Origin: Parietaria judaica
Taxonomy: Eukaryota > Streptophyta > Magnoliopsida > Rosales > Urticaceae
DNA: 64,000 bases
Direction: 5' to 3'
NCBI GenBank assembly: GCA_954871525.1
Contig: OX940868.1
Coordinates: 18,347,056 to 18,411,055, forward strand
The notes below the pieces were generated by a model that saw only the letters and a program-made list of their open reading frames with translations, had not been told where the DNA came from and did not search any database. Position numbers and translations under genes: made by a program. Below, one piece after another: positions 9,837 to 20,783 of this stretch (the stretch's first letter is position 1; every line of letters starts with the position of its first letter).

Positions 9837-12158
9837 ATGAAGCGCACACGGTCAAGTGTGAGTAAACAGAAGTCACAAAACAAGGGGAAATCACCAAACA
9901 AAGGGAAGGCAACTGCTGTACCGATTGAACATTTTGAGGTACGTTAAGTTTCGTTAATATGTGTATGAATTCGAGAAAATTTTTTTGAATAAGATTTTAA
10001 AAAATTTTGTTTTGCAGCCCGGTAGTTATGTTGTGCCGAAAACGTTTTGGAAATCAAAACAAAGGATTCATTCCCACTCCAAACTGTCCATTCTGAATAA
10101 TATTGCTGGCCATTTAAAAACGGAGAACTTGCGTAATCTGTTCGCGGCAGGACCGTTTGGCCATTTTTTAAAAATAAATGGCACAACTTTTCCGAAGCAA
10201 ATAGTGCACCAATTGGTTTTGCGTCAAGTTAATAGAGATGACCATCAGTGTTTGTGCTTCCGAGTTGGACCCGAGCTTGTGGAGTTTACGCTCAGAGAAT
10301 TTGAAGACATTTCTGGTAATTTCTGTTAACAACTGTTAATTTCTGTTCATATGTTTATGTTGCTAATCTGTTGATTTATGTTTATGTCTTGTAAAGGTCT
10401 CAAATGTGGACCACTTCCATACACGTTAATGCAACTACCAATTGAGAATAAGCTTCAAAAAAAATTCTTCGTGAATCCAGATAACCGGAAGATCAGCTAT
10501 TTGTTGAACCATATATATGCAGATGAAATGCCGGGAAATGACGAAGAAAAGGTTGCGCTGATGAACTTAGCAATATTGGAGTGTATTGTGCTACCGAAGC
10601 AACATTCAAATGGTATCATGGCACATCACATGCAATTATCCAACAATCCTGAAGCATTTGCGTCGTATCCTTGGGGTAGAAAGAGCTTCGAAGCTTTAAG
10701 AGACAGCTTCAAGAAGTCGAGAAGTTTCGGTTCAAGAGTGACAGGTTACGATATTAATGGGTTTATATTCCCATTAATTGCGTGGGCTTTTGAGACAGTT
10801 CCGTGCTTTGAAGAAGACGGGTTCACTTCAAGGAATAGTTCATACGACGAACCCCCATTAGTAAAGTGGGTTTATGACTCGTCACCGGACTGGGAAGAAT
10901 TGACGGAGAAGATATTTGAATGCGAAACCGTAAGCGCTGTTAACCAAAATTCACTTTTTCATTTTGTTTACAACTTTACGTATGTACAGCTTTACGTATT
11001 AACGACATTATGTTTTTTTAAGGTACAAGTTGTCGACTACAATGTACGAACAGTTTCACGGGAGCATGTTGTTGGGGAGACTTCGAGGTCCGCTTCGCGT
11101 ATTAATCCGGGTTTGACAGTGGACGAGAGTAAGCAGTTGTTTGCTGAAATAGCCATGTTGAAAGAAAGAGTTACTGTTCTCGAGGAAACAAGGTGCTTGG
11201 ATTGTACGAAAAAGGCGAAGGTAGTGGACACTTACTTGTTAATTACAATATTAATGTTTATGTATATTTAAATTAATTATGATTAATTTACGTTACTAAC
11301 GGTGTTTATATTGAAATTTAGGATGACACAACTCCCTTACTCGTGCCTCGAACTGAGCGAGCAAATTCAACCATTAGTGCACCATCACCATTCACCTTAC
11401 CAGTATCAAACATTCATTTGATGAATGAAGTCGGTTCTGCAAAGCAAACTCAGGTACAGTAACTGAAAATTGTGATCCTTGTTGTTGATTGGAGTTAATT
11501 AATGTTTGATTTATGTTCTCTAGGTTGACAAAACACCATTAACAATGACGAGCAAGAATGTTTCGGGTTTTCTCATCAGTCCACAGGTAACATATTGTAC
11601 ATTACTTATGATTAGTCTTGGTTGATTATAGTTAATAAATGGACCTATTCACAACAATAGGTTGACACAACTCCAAGCCTAATGCCGAATAAGAATCTTT
11701 CAAAACAGTTCATCAGTCCACAGGTAATAATTAAATATAAAGCTTTCCCATGGTTAATATGTTACCAAATTAGTGTATTGGATTTAAATATTAACAAGCT
11801 ATAAATCTGTTTTTTGTAGGCCAGCGCCGAATCAATAAAACGTGACTTACATTTTATTCATAACAACATTTCTTTGATTGTTGATGGGGGGATTAATTCA
11901 CAGGCAGAACCAGAGACCATACAGAATGAAGTGGTGCCAAAAACTAAGGTGTTACCATTGGCTTATACACGCAAGAAAGTGAAGAAGGAGAAACCACCGA
12001 CGCAACCGGAAGTCGTTAGCTTCCGAGAAAAGAGGACTGTCAAACCAGGACCATCCATGAGGCCGCCATACACTCAAGGAAAGAAGCCGAAAAAAGATGG
12101 AAACGACGACGAGGGAGTTGTTTGTGAAAGTCAACCGTCTTTCGATCTGGGGATTTGA
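9837..12158 (+). CDS. MULE-borne DUF1985-type protein, 575 aa, eight exons
   Basis: My model joins exons 9837-9938, 10018-10315, 10397-10929, 11023-11220, 11322-11453, 11524-11586, 11661-11723 and 11820-12158. All splice sites are GT-AG, all phases fit, and no stop interrupts. Residues 1-34 are basic (KRTRSSVSKQ). Exons 2-3 carry the DUF1985 signature: LCFRVGPELVEFTLREFEDISGL, then YPWGRKSFEALRDSFKK and YDINGFIFPLIAWAFETVPC (about residues 230-290). Exon 4 has a short coiled-coil-like stretch. Exons 6 and 7 are both 63 bp and encode similar 21-mers. The C-terminus is Lys/Pro-rich and probably nuclear. Family members in plants often end in a Ulp1/C48 SUMO-protease domain, as in Kaonashi-type MULEs; none is present here, so protease activity is not expected. 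The function of DUF1985 is unknown. Confidence 0.78.
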
Positions 12159-12957
12159 ACTTCGTTACGTAATTTGGGCTATGTAGTCGACTTTATTTCA
12201 TCCTTTTGAACCATGTAGTTTTTATGGCAAAACAATTTGGCCAATTAATTTTGTCTGTGATTTCATTACGCACCGTATTTTCGGCTTTGTCATTTTGGGA
12301 CGATTTGAAGTAGGATTATAACAAACATATATTTTCCCTTTTTATTTGTATTGTTCATTCTTACGAAGTATTTTGTTTAATTTCACACTGTTATCGCTGA
12401 ACATATATGAAAAACACTACTAGTTTATGTTAATTTTGTTATGTATATTAAGAAATAATAATTAATTCTTATTAATTTAGGTTAAAATCGGTTATAATTG
12501 TGTATCTAATGACGGTTTAAGTAAAAAAAATGAAGACTCGCCGATTTTGTTAATTTCTAATTTTACCGTTTCCTTATTATAAGACATATACGGTTAATTT
12601 CTGATTTACAAATACAAATAGGCTTTTGCATGGCCATTTTTTTACGTGATTCGGATATTTAATTTTGTTTACTAAATGAGAAATATAACTAACAGTCATT
12701 ATGTGTTGACATATAATCTATTTGAACCAAAACTATGTCAAAGTTAACGAAGATAACAAAGTTAATATCCATAAAAAAGTTTACTAGTCAAGAAATTAAC
12801 GAAGATAAACAATAGTACTATGAATAACAAACATGAAACAAGCATCGCATTTTAGGAACAAATAAAAAATAAAAAAAAATAAGTAAATGCTTAACTGAAA
12901 ATTATGATTCGATACACAATTTATTGGAAACTGATATCATAAAGTTCACGAATTTGG
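12159..12957. other. Inter-gene spacer of the MULE
   Basis: A/T-rich DNA between the convergent 3' ends of the DUF1985 gene and the transposase. It presumably holds both 3' UTRs. No further feature recognised. Confidence 0.5.
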
Positions 12958-15706
12958 CTACGACAAACAACTCCTCTTGTTGTGCCCCGGTTTTCCACAC
13001 CTCCCGCAACGATTGTGGTACGGATAATGCAACTCCGATTTTGAACGGAATCTTTTCATCTTGGGTCTTCCTGGTTGACGTTTCTGGACAGGAGGATTGA
13101 TTACATCTGCATCGGTAGACAGATCCCAATCACCGTCATGTGTTACCGGATTAACATCATGTGAATACATCGCCATAAACGCATCTTTTGTGAAATATGC
13201 GGGAACAAAATCGATGGGCCTTAAATTCATCCTATATAGAGCTGCTGCAGCATGCGAACACGGGACGTCATCAAGTTGCCAAACGCAGCACGAACATGTC
13301 TTTAATGCTATATTAACGACGTTGTGCACCGTGCCGTCAATAACCTCAAACAGGTTATCATTAATAGCCTCAACCTGAATAAACATACAATTAACAATAA
13401 TTAATAAATATTAACAGTAGTAAAAAATATCAAAAATCACATTAATAACTACCGATTAATGTGAAATAATAAATACACTTACGTTCATTCTACGTGCTTT
13501 ACTCTCAGCTTCGACGAGAACGCTTTGAGCATGGGCAGTGAGTCCATTGACCATCTTGGGGATCAAAGCACGTTGTTTGTTGAACCATCTTTGTAGCAAA
13601 CAACGCCAACTCAAGACAAGTGCGCTTACTGGCCACCCACGAGCTTCTTTTATCACGGAATTCAAGGATTCAGATATGTTAGTAGTCATTAATCCATACC
13701 TTTTTCCGGGGAAATGCGAACGAGCCCAGAAATCCGGACCAGCTTCGAGCAAGTACTTCTTTATGGATGACTTTTTTGATGAAAGTTGATCTAACCAATA
13801 ATGGAACTCTTTATGCGTGTACGCCTTAGCACAATTATAATACATTTGTTGAATTGACGATTTACCATATTTGCACTTTACGTTCGCCCACAAGTGTTGC
13901 ATGCACACAGCGTACTTGGCTTCCGGGAAGACACGCTTAACAGCCTTTGGTATCGCTGGAGCCCGGTCAGAAATAATAACCAAATCCTCTCTAACCCCGA
14001 ACACTTTTCTTATGTTTTTCATAAACCACGACCAAGATTTATATTTCTCGGAGCCAACTATTCCAAAAGCCAATGGGAAGATATGATTATCCCCATCATG
14101 TCCAGCAGCCAATAGCAATGTACCATGGTACTTGCCTTTCAAATGCGTACCATCTACTGAGATAACCGGCCGACAATTTTTCCATCCATGAATGGAAGCA
14201 GCAATCGCCAAAAAGAAGTACTTGAAGTTCCCTTTAGAATCAAGCTTGGTTTCAGTATAGCTTACTGGAAAAATGAACATCATTGGTGAAAATTTCGTTA
14301 ACATAGTGGGTCTTATTTAATCATGAATACTGTGAAAATCAACCACTGTTAACAGAAATGCAGATTTATTTTTAGAATTAAGTAAAATACAAGTAAACGG
14401 CCAAATATGTCATTGATTAAATAAGAGAAAATAAACACGAAGTTCAACTACTGTTAACCTTCGTTACGTATCAAATATATTTGGTAAATGAAAACTTATG
14501 TTGTATTTTAGAGCCAAATCAACAACTGTTAACGAATATTACACAATACTAACAGATGAATAAACAATGAGTTTATAAACATTAACGATTATAAACACTA
14601 TTAAAAACATGAGATTACCGGGATTTTTCTCGCAAATCATTTTGCCAACAATTGGGAGATGAGAATATGACTCTTCAAAACTGCCACGAATATCCGCCAA
14701 AGCTTTAGTCCGTCCTAACCAAGCTTGGAAGTAGCTTACTTTGACTCTATATCGACTTTGCATAATCTCCGCCACGCCCTTTGGTGTTAATCTATCTCCC
14801 AAACAGCCTGCTAGATCTTGTTTAACCAACTTGCGGATCAGGGAAGATGTCATCTGGCGATTTCTTTCTTGGGTATTACGTCCAGAGCATGTGTGATCAT
14901 TAATATAAGATTTTACAAACCAAATCTTAGAAATTGAACTCACAGACGCGTTCATTTCCCATCGACAATCCTCATAAATATACAGTATATCTCAAAACGA
15001 GACTGACTAGACCGACGAGTTTTGTATGAAAAATAATGTTTTATTGCAATGATTTGCATGGCTGTAGTCAACAAATCTTTTCACATGAATTTGTCGTTCA
15101 CTCTAACTTCAAAATCTTCAGGCAAATTTGTGAAATCTAAATTACCGTACATAACTGACCCGTCGTCCTTCTCTCCGTCATCGGGTAATACAAAAGTAGG
15201 TGATGATCCATCCGAATACAGATACTGTCTCTCGAAAGTTCTAACTGCAACAAATAAACAATATATACCAGTTATTAATCAGTACTAACTCATAAATACA
15301 AGGATTGGGTAAAATATAAGTAACCACGTTCATAATTCCTTGATGATTCAAGAACAAATAAACACGAATAAACGTGAATTAATTAGGAAAAAATTAAATA
15401 AACACGTAAATACCTGATTCAAGGATTGACAAAGTCTGACTACCGGAAGCAATAGTTGTGATTGGTTTCGTGGTTATTGGATTCGCAAAGCTGCTTCTTT
15501 GCATAAGCATTTCTTCATCATATGAAATAAAATCTGCATATATCAAATACAATAATGAATTTGGTATCCAAAAAAACTGAAAACGTAAACTTTAACAATA
15601 AACAATGATAACCAGAGGTTGAGAAATGAAGCTCACGATTTTCATTCCAATTGACAATTTGGTTTGACAGTGCTTGAAAAATGGAGGAATGCTCTGCTGG
15701 TTCCAT
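12958..15706 (-). pseudogene. mudrA-type MULE transposase, near-complete but with one stop and one frameshift
   Basis: Minus-strand exons in phase: 15706-15637 (starts MEPAEHSSIFQAL), 15533-15414, 15244-14619, 14264-13483 and 13374-12958, about 671 codons. Exon 3 holds the MuDR N-terminal part (YLYSDGSSPTF...) and a DNA-binding-like region with YEDCRWEMN. Exon 4 holds the MULE DDE core: VISVDGTHLKG (first Asp), IISDRAPAI (second Asp) and the CMQHLWANVK block. Exon 5 has a SWIM zinc finger (CSCCVWQLDDVPCSH) and a CCHC knuckle (CGRCGKPGHNKRSC). Damage: an in-frame TGA in exon 3 after NDKFM, and a one-base deletion just before YEDCRW; exon length (626 nt) confirms a net loss of one. The catalytic half is intact. 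The enzyme family excises and inserts MULEs with 9-bp target duplications. Confidence 0.9.
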
Positions 15707-15713
15707 CGTGTGA

Positions 15714-15903
15714 AGGAGGTGAAGGAGGTGAACGGGAATAACAAACTGCAACACGATGAAGGAGGTGAACGGGAATAACAAACTGCACGATTAAATCTGC
15801 TCGACGGGGGGAATGAGCGGGGCTGGACGGGAAGAAAAAATGTGTTTCTGTATTGAAGAGAAAATCCAACGTTCATTTGACAGTGTTTCTGTATTGAAGA
15901 GCT
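15714..15903. repeat. Tandem duplications in the transposase leader
   Basis: A roughly 30-bp unit containing GAAGGAGGTGAACGGGAATA is repeated at about 15723-15745 and 15758-15780. TGTTTCTGTATTGAAGAG occurs at about 15842 and 15886. They lie just upstream of the transposase start on the minus strand, between the gene and the element end. Confidence 0.7.
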
Positions 15904-16263
15904 TCCTTAATTTACGTTGGTTTTGAAATTATTGAACGTGTATCATTTGACTGATTTACTATCCTAAATAATAGGGAATATTTGGTTCATTTAAACGTGT
16001 AATTAAGGGAGCTGATTTGTTTTTTTTTTTTTTTTTTAAATCAATATGTAATCAGTTACCATGATTTGTGGGATAATGATAATTACCAATTTAATTAATT
16101 ACGAAAATATAATACGAAATTGATTAATTAAAAGGGTATTTTAGTATTAAAAATTGAATTAAATATGACACCTCATGGTTAATTGGCTAGTTTACAAAAT
16201 TAACCAAAGTTTGGCTATTTTGCAAAATCAAAGTTTCAATTTGGCTATTTGGTGCAATATCTC

Positions 16264-16325
16264 TATTTTAAAATATGATTGTTATGCGTATTTTTCGACT
16301 TCTTAAAAATATGGGCCTTTAAACA
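16264..16325. mobile_element. Emigrant/pogo-like element, continuation after the MULE
   Basis: If the MULE and one duplication are removed, the host reads GTAGTATTTTAAAATATGAT across the junction. This parallels GTAGTATCTTTAAGATATGAT at 36210-36231 in another copy. Similarity continues to roughly 16325 and then fades. Confidence 0.6.
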
Positions 16326-16576
16326 AAATTCAAGGCCCGTTAACAAAAATCATGGCCCATCGGCCAAAGTCCAAGCCCATTGGATGAATTCCAGGAAAGT
16401 CAAAGCGCGGAGGCCCAAGTCCAAACCTGTTAGACAAAATACGGAAGGATAGGCCCAAGAGACGGAGCTCGAAGACCAAAGACCATTGCTCACGGGAGAT
16501 GCCACATCCTCCCGACAAAAAAGCTAAAGAGAGGATCAATAGCATGAAGACATTCGCTAGACTTGAGAGTGCACAT

Positions 16577-17221
16577 TAGGGGTGAAAAATTTGTACTTGG
16601 TTCCCGGTTCAATTTTATGTCATTTTTGTTATAAATTTCTCGTTTTTTTAACATGTCATTTCTTATATGTCATTTACTAGTTAGGTTTTTAATCCATTAT
16701 TTTATTTTCAGCCCATTATTTTAACATGTCATTTATTTTTCATCTCGTTACTAGGTATTTTATATAACATGTCATTTCTTATATGTCGTTTTGTTATAAA
16801 AAATTATTTGTTTGTACTCGGTATTTACTATTAACATTTTAAACTCGGTTTTTGCACTTAGATATGTATTTGGTATAATTAAGTTTACGACGTCAAGTCG
16901 AATCTTGTATTTGGTATTTTGTATTTTGCTTTTGTACTCGGATTTGGTATTTTGCATTTTGGATTTGTACTTAGTGGGCTTTTTTTAATGTTTTTGTCTT
17001 GGATTTTGTCCCGGATTTTTCCCGGTTTTTGTTCCGGATATTGGTCATAAACAAATCGGGATTTTAATCGGTGTCCCGGTTCACCGATTAAAAAATAACC
17101 AGGACTTTTCAGAACCAGAACCAGAAGTGAGAGTGAAAATTTTTGTCCCGATTTTTCCGGGACTAGGACAAAAATTAGTTGAATTCCCGTTTCCTGGATC
17201 CCGGTACCGCTTTGAGCCCTA
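16577..17221. mobile_element. Ac-like hAT MITE, 645 bp
   Basis: The left end is TAGGGGTGAAAAA and the right end (reverse complement) TAGGGCTCAAA, close to the Ac-type TAGGGATGAAA. Flanks are GTGCACAT (16569-16576) and GAGCACAT (17222-17229), an 8-bp duplication with one later change. The body is non-coding. It is related to, and inverted relative to, the element at 27669-28503; both contain 'TTCCCGG'-type words. Confidence 0.85.
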
Positions 17222-17362
17222 GAGCACATGATTATGCGGATTCAAAATCAGACACCCGGAAGACTATTTTTGGAGCCACAAAACCTCGGGCCCTGACTAA
17301 GCCTTGTGGATGCCCAGAGAGGGCCATAGGCGCCATAACCATCCCGAATGGCCCATAAATAG

Positions 17363-17493
17363 TCCCACATCTCTCAGGAATGAATGACTTCAGGTAACTC
17401 AAGACTATAAATAAAGAACGTAGGAAAAATTCCCACATTGCTTGGGAATGAAGGACTTCGGGTGACCCTGCAAGGCTATAAATAGAAGCCCTA
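17363..17493 (+). promoter_or_regulatory. Tandemly duplicated LTR promoter module
   Basis: Two successive units, each TCCCACAT...GGAATGAA-GACTTC-GGT-A...CTATAAATA, at about 17363-17414 and 17431-17493. Each carries its own TATA box, and a third weak CCATAAATAG lies at 17353. They probably derive from an LTR promoter. Confidence 0.55.
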
Positions 17494-17871
17494 ATTTCAC
17501 CATTTTCAACATAAGCAAATTTTCCCAGAGCAAGAGAAAATTCACCCTGGAGATCACTAAAAGTCTACCTGGAGAGCGCCCTCGCCCTCTTAGAGAAATT
17601 CTCCCAGAGAGAGAAAAGTCGCCCCGGATAGCGCCCTCGCCATCTCGGAGAGTTTCGTCCACGACCTTGGAGATCGACTGAAGTTGACCCAGAGATTTCC
17701 CTCGCCTTCTCGGAGATTTTTCCCAAGGCCTCGCCAGGAGTTGCCTCGGAGCTCGCCCTCACCCTCGCGTTCTCGGACGCCTCCCTTTCTTCTCGTCTAC
17801 AGGGATACATTCTCGGGAAGTAACCATTCCGACGGTTGCCAAGGGTCTAAATTATCCTTTGACCCGACCTA

Positions 17872-18847
17872 GGGTGTGTTTGTTTGCACTTAATAGACAT
17901 CTTAATCTTAATGGTTAAGATGTAGAGTCATTAAGTGCATTTTTTTTTTCATCTCATAGATCTTAATACATCTGAATAACAACTTATTCAGTAAGATGTG
18001 AACTCAAGTTTGACTCATTGAGAGCTAAAATTTTGCACTCCACGTTCATATTCATTCCCTCTTTCTCTCTCCAAATATATTTTTATGCCTCCTCTTCAAA
18101 ATTTCAAAACTCCATAACTTTTTATCCGAGTATCGGAAAAATCCAAATCATATACCATTGAAAAGCTTACGACGAGACGAATCCAATGATAGGTGGGAAC
18201 ATATAGTTTCGACGTTTTAAAAAAAATATTATTACGAATTTATTAATAGAAAATAAAAAATTCATTAATTAAATAATTCATAAAATAATTTAGACGAATT
18301 AATTTTAAATAAAATTTAAATTGAAAAAAAATTTAAAATTTATCTACGTATCCTTAATTTTATTTTTGTCTCAATTATTTAAAAATTCAAAAATTATAAC
18401 TTTTTTTCTTAATTCTCGGATGGACTATTAAAAAAATTACCAAAGATTTCGTTCATATAAATTAAATGATTAGATGAAATTTATTGTTTTAAAGCTTTTT
18501 GAAAGATATATATTAAATATAAAAATTATAAAAAAATATATATAATTAAAAGTTATTAAAATATATTAACTAGTTAATACATGTATAATATCATAATTTG
18601 GAAGTTTTTAATTTCAAGAATATATATTTATGAATTTATTAAAATAAATAAATCTAATAAGTATGAAATAAATTTCATTTGATAAATTAAAATATAGTTA
18701 TGAAATAAATATGCATTCAGATATGCATTCAGATCTTAAAAAACAAACATACTTAATTTTTAGTCATTTAGATTCATATGTAACATCTTAATATTGAGAT
18801 GCGCATTCAGATTAAGACATCTTAATCTTAATGTAAATAAAACACCT
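17872..18847. mobile_element. MITE with GGGTGTGTTTGTTT / AGGTGTTTTATTT ends
   Basis: Imperfect terminal inverted repeats: the left GGGTGTGTTTGTTTGCA pairs with the right (reverse complement) AGGTGTTTTATTTACA. Both are followed by subterminal 'ATCTTAATCTTAATG' words. The centre is A/T-rich and non-coding. It is of the widespread plant 'GTGTGTTTGTTT' hAT-like type. No clear target duplication was seen, so the exact ends are approximate. Confidence 0.6.
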
Positions 18848-19299
18848 TTTCTCAGTTGGTACCCTCCGTTCCTCGTCTCCTCGCTGATGATACCCTCGCC
18901 ATCCGCGATGGTTAACCACGCGCGGCCTCTAACGACTCCAACGACAATAGAAACCACCTCAGTATTTGAACATTTACCACGAACCATGAACTACGTGAAA
19001 ACCTGATTCGGATGGACTACTAGACGATACGTTGGTAGCTATGCTATAGTGATGGGGTGCGGCATCAATATTATTGTGTTTGCAGGTCGTCCTTCGCCAC
19101 CCAGACGTCGCCAGTGAAAGAAAAACACCTCGAGGATCGCTAGAGACAGCGCGGAAGCTCATTCAAGATGAATATTTCACCTCTAGCTAGGATGACCTCT
19201 AGTCAACCCTGGTTGACTCCACCCCGACTACCCACACCTCCACAAGGTCCAGGTCCTGAGTTTGAACCGTGGGCCAGGTTCTACGTTAATCCATTTTCA
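18848..19299. other. Unassigned, moderately G/C-rich
   Basis: Contains 'AGTCAACCCT-NTTGACTCCAC' at about 19201, a phrase that recurs at about 38572 next to a retrotransposon remnant. It may be retrotransposon leader debris. No gene recognised. Confidence 0.35.
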
Positions 19300-19657
19300 T
19301 GCATTAACAATGATTATGAAGTTATTTTCCTATTTTAAAACTTATGTCTCCTTCGTATCAAACTCTAAGCTTTCATATAGCATTGAGAATGTCCGGTGTT
19401 GTATTTTTAGGATGTACACAAAATTGTTCAAAGTTATTATCGCTCTAATTGCATCTTTGCATGAAACATAATCCATTTCAGTATTAACATCTTAAACTAT
19501 GTACTATGATTACAATATTCTTGACATGTTATATATGATTTTTTTTCTTTTAATTATAGTAATTATATTACTAATAATTTATAAATTAATAATTCGATAT
19601 TATAATAAATTTTGGCGGTCCCAACATTATTAATTTATGACGGTTTTAGTGTAGTTG
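19300..19657. mobile_element. Emigrant/pogo-like element fragment
   Basis: Aligns over its length with 36240-36575 (for example GTTGTATTTTTAGGATGTA against CTTGTATTTTTGTGGTGTA, and CTTGACATGTTATATA in both). It ends with the reverse complement of CACTAAAACCGTCATAAATT, an Emigrant-type terminus. Non-coding. Confidence 0.6.
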
Positions 19658-19879
19658 CAATGATATATTGGTGTTCAGAAAAAAAATAACACAAAAGATT
19701 AAAGAACGAAATAACCACTTAATAAAGCATAAAATAGAATTAAATTACAAAAGTTATGGTTGATGCCAAAAAATGGATCATACAATATTACGGCCCATGT
19801 CTTAATTATGGGTCGGGCCCATCTCTTTTTGTTGACTTTTCTTGGGCTAAGGGTTTGGTATCTGATATCATGGGAGTCG

Positions 19880-20470
19880 GGGGACGATGATATATGATGC
19901 CGCACCTTGTCACTTATAGCGAGGCTGCATACCCGTTTTACTTGGATCTAGTCATCACGTAGTTCAAAGTGGAAGTTCAGAGATACGTACCAGGGCTTTC
20001 TTGGCAAGTCGATGGCTGGTAGTGGAGACGAGGGTCGGTCGATGCTCGGATCTCAATCCTTCCATCTCTGGAGAGCTGGGAAATCCTCCGGTGCCTTCTC
20101 TATAGCTAGTTTCTCCGCCTCTATCTCTGAAATTCCAGAATTCTCCTGACGCCTTCTCTCTAGGTAGCTTCTCCGCCTCTGGGAAGTTGTGGATTCCTCT
20201 GGCACCATCTCTCTAGGTAGGTTCGCTGCCTCTATTTTTAGGGAGAAAACCGAGCTTCAAGAGGAACCCGAGGGGGTGGCTTCTTTGAGCGTAGTAACTA
20301 AAGTGTTTGAATTTGCAGTTGAGTGGTGGAATGTCTTTGGCAAGTCTTGCCCCACATTGCATAACTAGCGATGAGAATCTTGTCGCAAACTTCTGCTTCT
20401 CCTTGCAAGAGGAATTGGAGTATGGTAGGTGGGATGGCGAAGGAGGAGGATGAGCTTCACCTGGCACAGG
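19880..20470. other. LTR-like fragment related to 29070-29420
   Basis: Shares 'CTGC-TACG...GTCATC-CGTAGTT-AAAG' and 'CCTCCGG-GCCTTCTCTATAG-AG' phrasing with the LTR-like block at 28803-30030, and repeats 'CTTCTCCGCCTCT' internally. No coding sequence. Likely a decayed LTR of the same family. Confidence 0.4.
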
Positions 20471-20783
20471 AGGATCACAGATGGGGATGTCTACCGTTAG
20501 ACCTACGAACAGGACCCTGCTAGTGGGGAATACATTCTAGATTCTCGATATAGCAATTACAAAGCGCTGACAATGTAGATGGCGAAGGATCTGCACAAAT
20601 GATTACAACTTGTATAGATTTAGTTCATATGATTATGGATATTCGAATTGCAACATTGTTGATGACTTGTCATCACACTTTGAGAATGTCATTTTAAAGT
20701 CGCAGTTACCAGTCTATAGACTCTTTATATAATTGATACATTTTGTTACTAATATTAATATTATTATGTTTGTGTTTTAACAG

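Larger units (their letters stand above)
8922..16263. mobile_element. Complete 7.34-kb MULE (Mutator-like element)
   Basis: A perfect 9-bp duplication TATTTTAAA flanks the element (8913-8921 and 16264-16272), as expected for Mutator-like elements. The ends carry about 90-bp related inverted repeats: the left begins GGGTTCTTAAGGG, the right (reverse complement) GAGATATTGCACC, and both share 'TAGCCAAACTTTGGTTAATT'. Inside are a mudrA-type transposase gene on the minus strand and a DUF1985-type gene on the plus strand, transcribed toward each other. A CT-rich leader near 9230-9420 contains a repeated CTCCGGCGAGGC-type word (again near 9525). The transposase is defective, so movement would need a helper copy. 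Confidence 0.95.
16326..17871 (+). mobile_element. LTR-like retrotransposon debris, split by a hAT MITE
   Basis: G/C-richer DNA on both sides of the MITE at 16577-17221. The right part has promoter-like TATAAATA boxes at 17406 and 17487 and then C/T-rich imperfect repeats with words such as CCCTCGCC and CTCGGAGA. This resembles an LTR with leader, but no gag or pol ORF, PBS or paired LTR was found. The class is uncertain. Confidence 0.42.

Noticed and set aside
13097..14115. Plus-strand frames over the MULE transposase
   Set aside because: Antisense shadows of exons 4 and 5 of the transposase.
18882..18895. CTGATGA word as a possible second hammerhead core (also at 31729 and 32460)
   Set aside because: No GAAA with a helix II between, and no helix III partner; isolated heptamers only.
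19201..19240. AGTCAACCCT...TTGACTCC phrase shared with 38572 as a promoter motif
   Set aside because: Both copies are in retrotransposon-like debris with no gene downstream; more likely a shared leader sequence.
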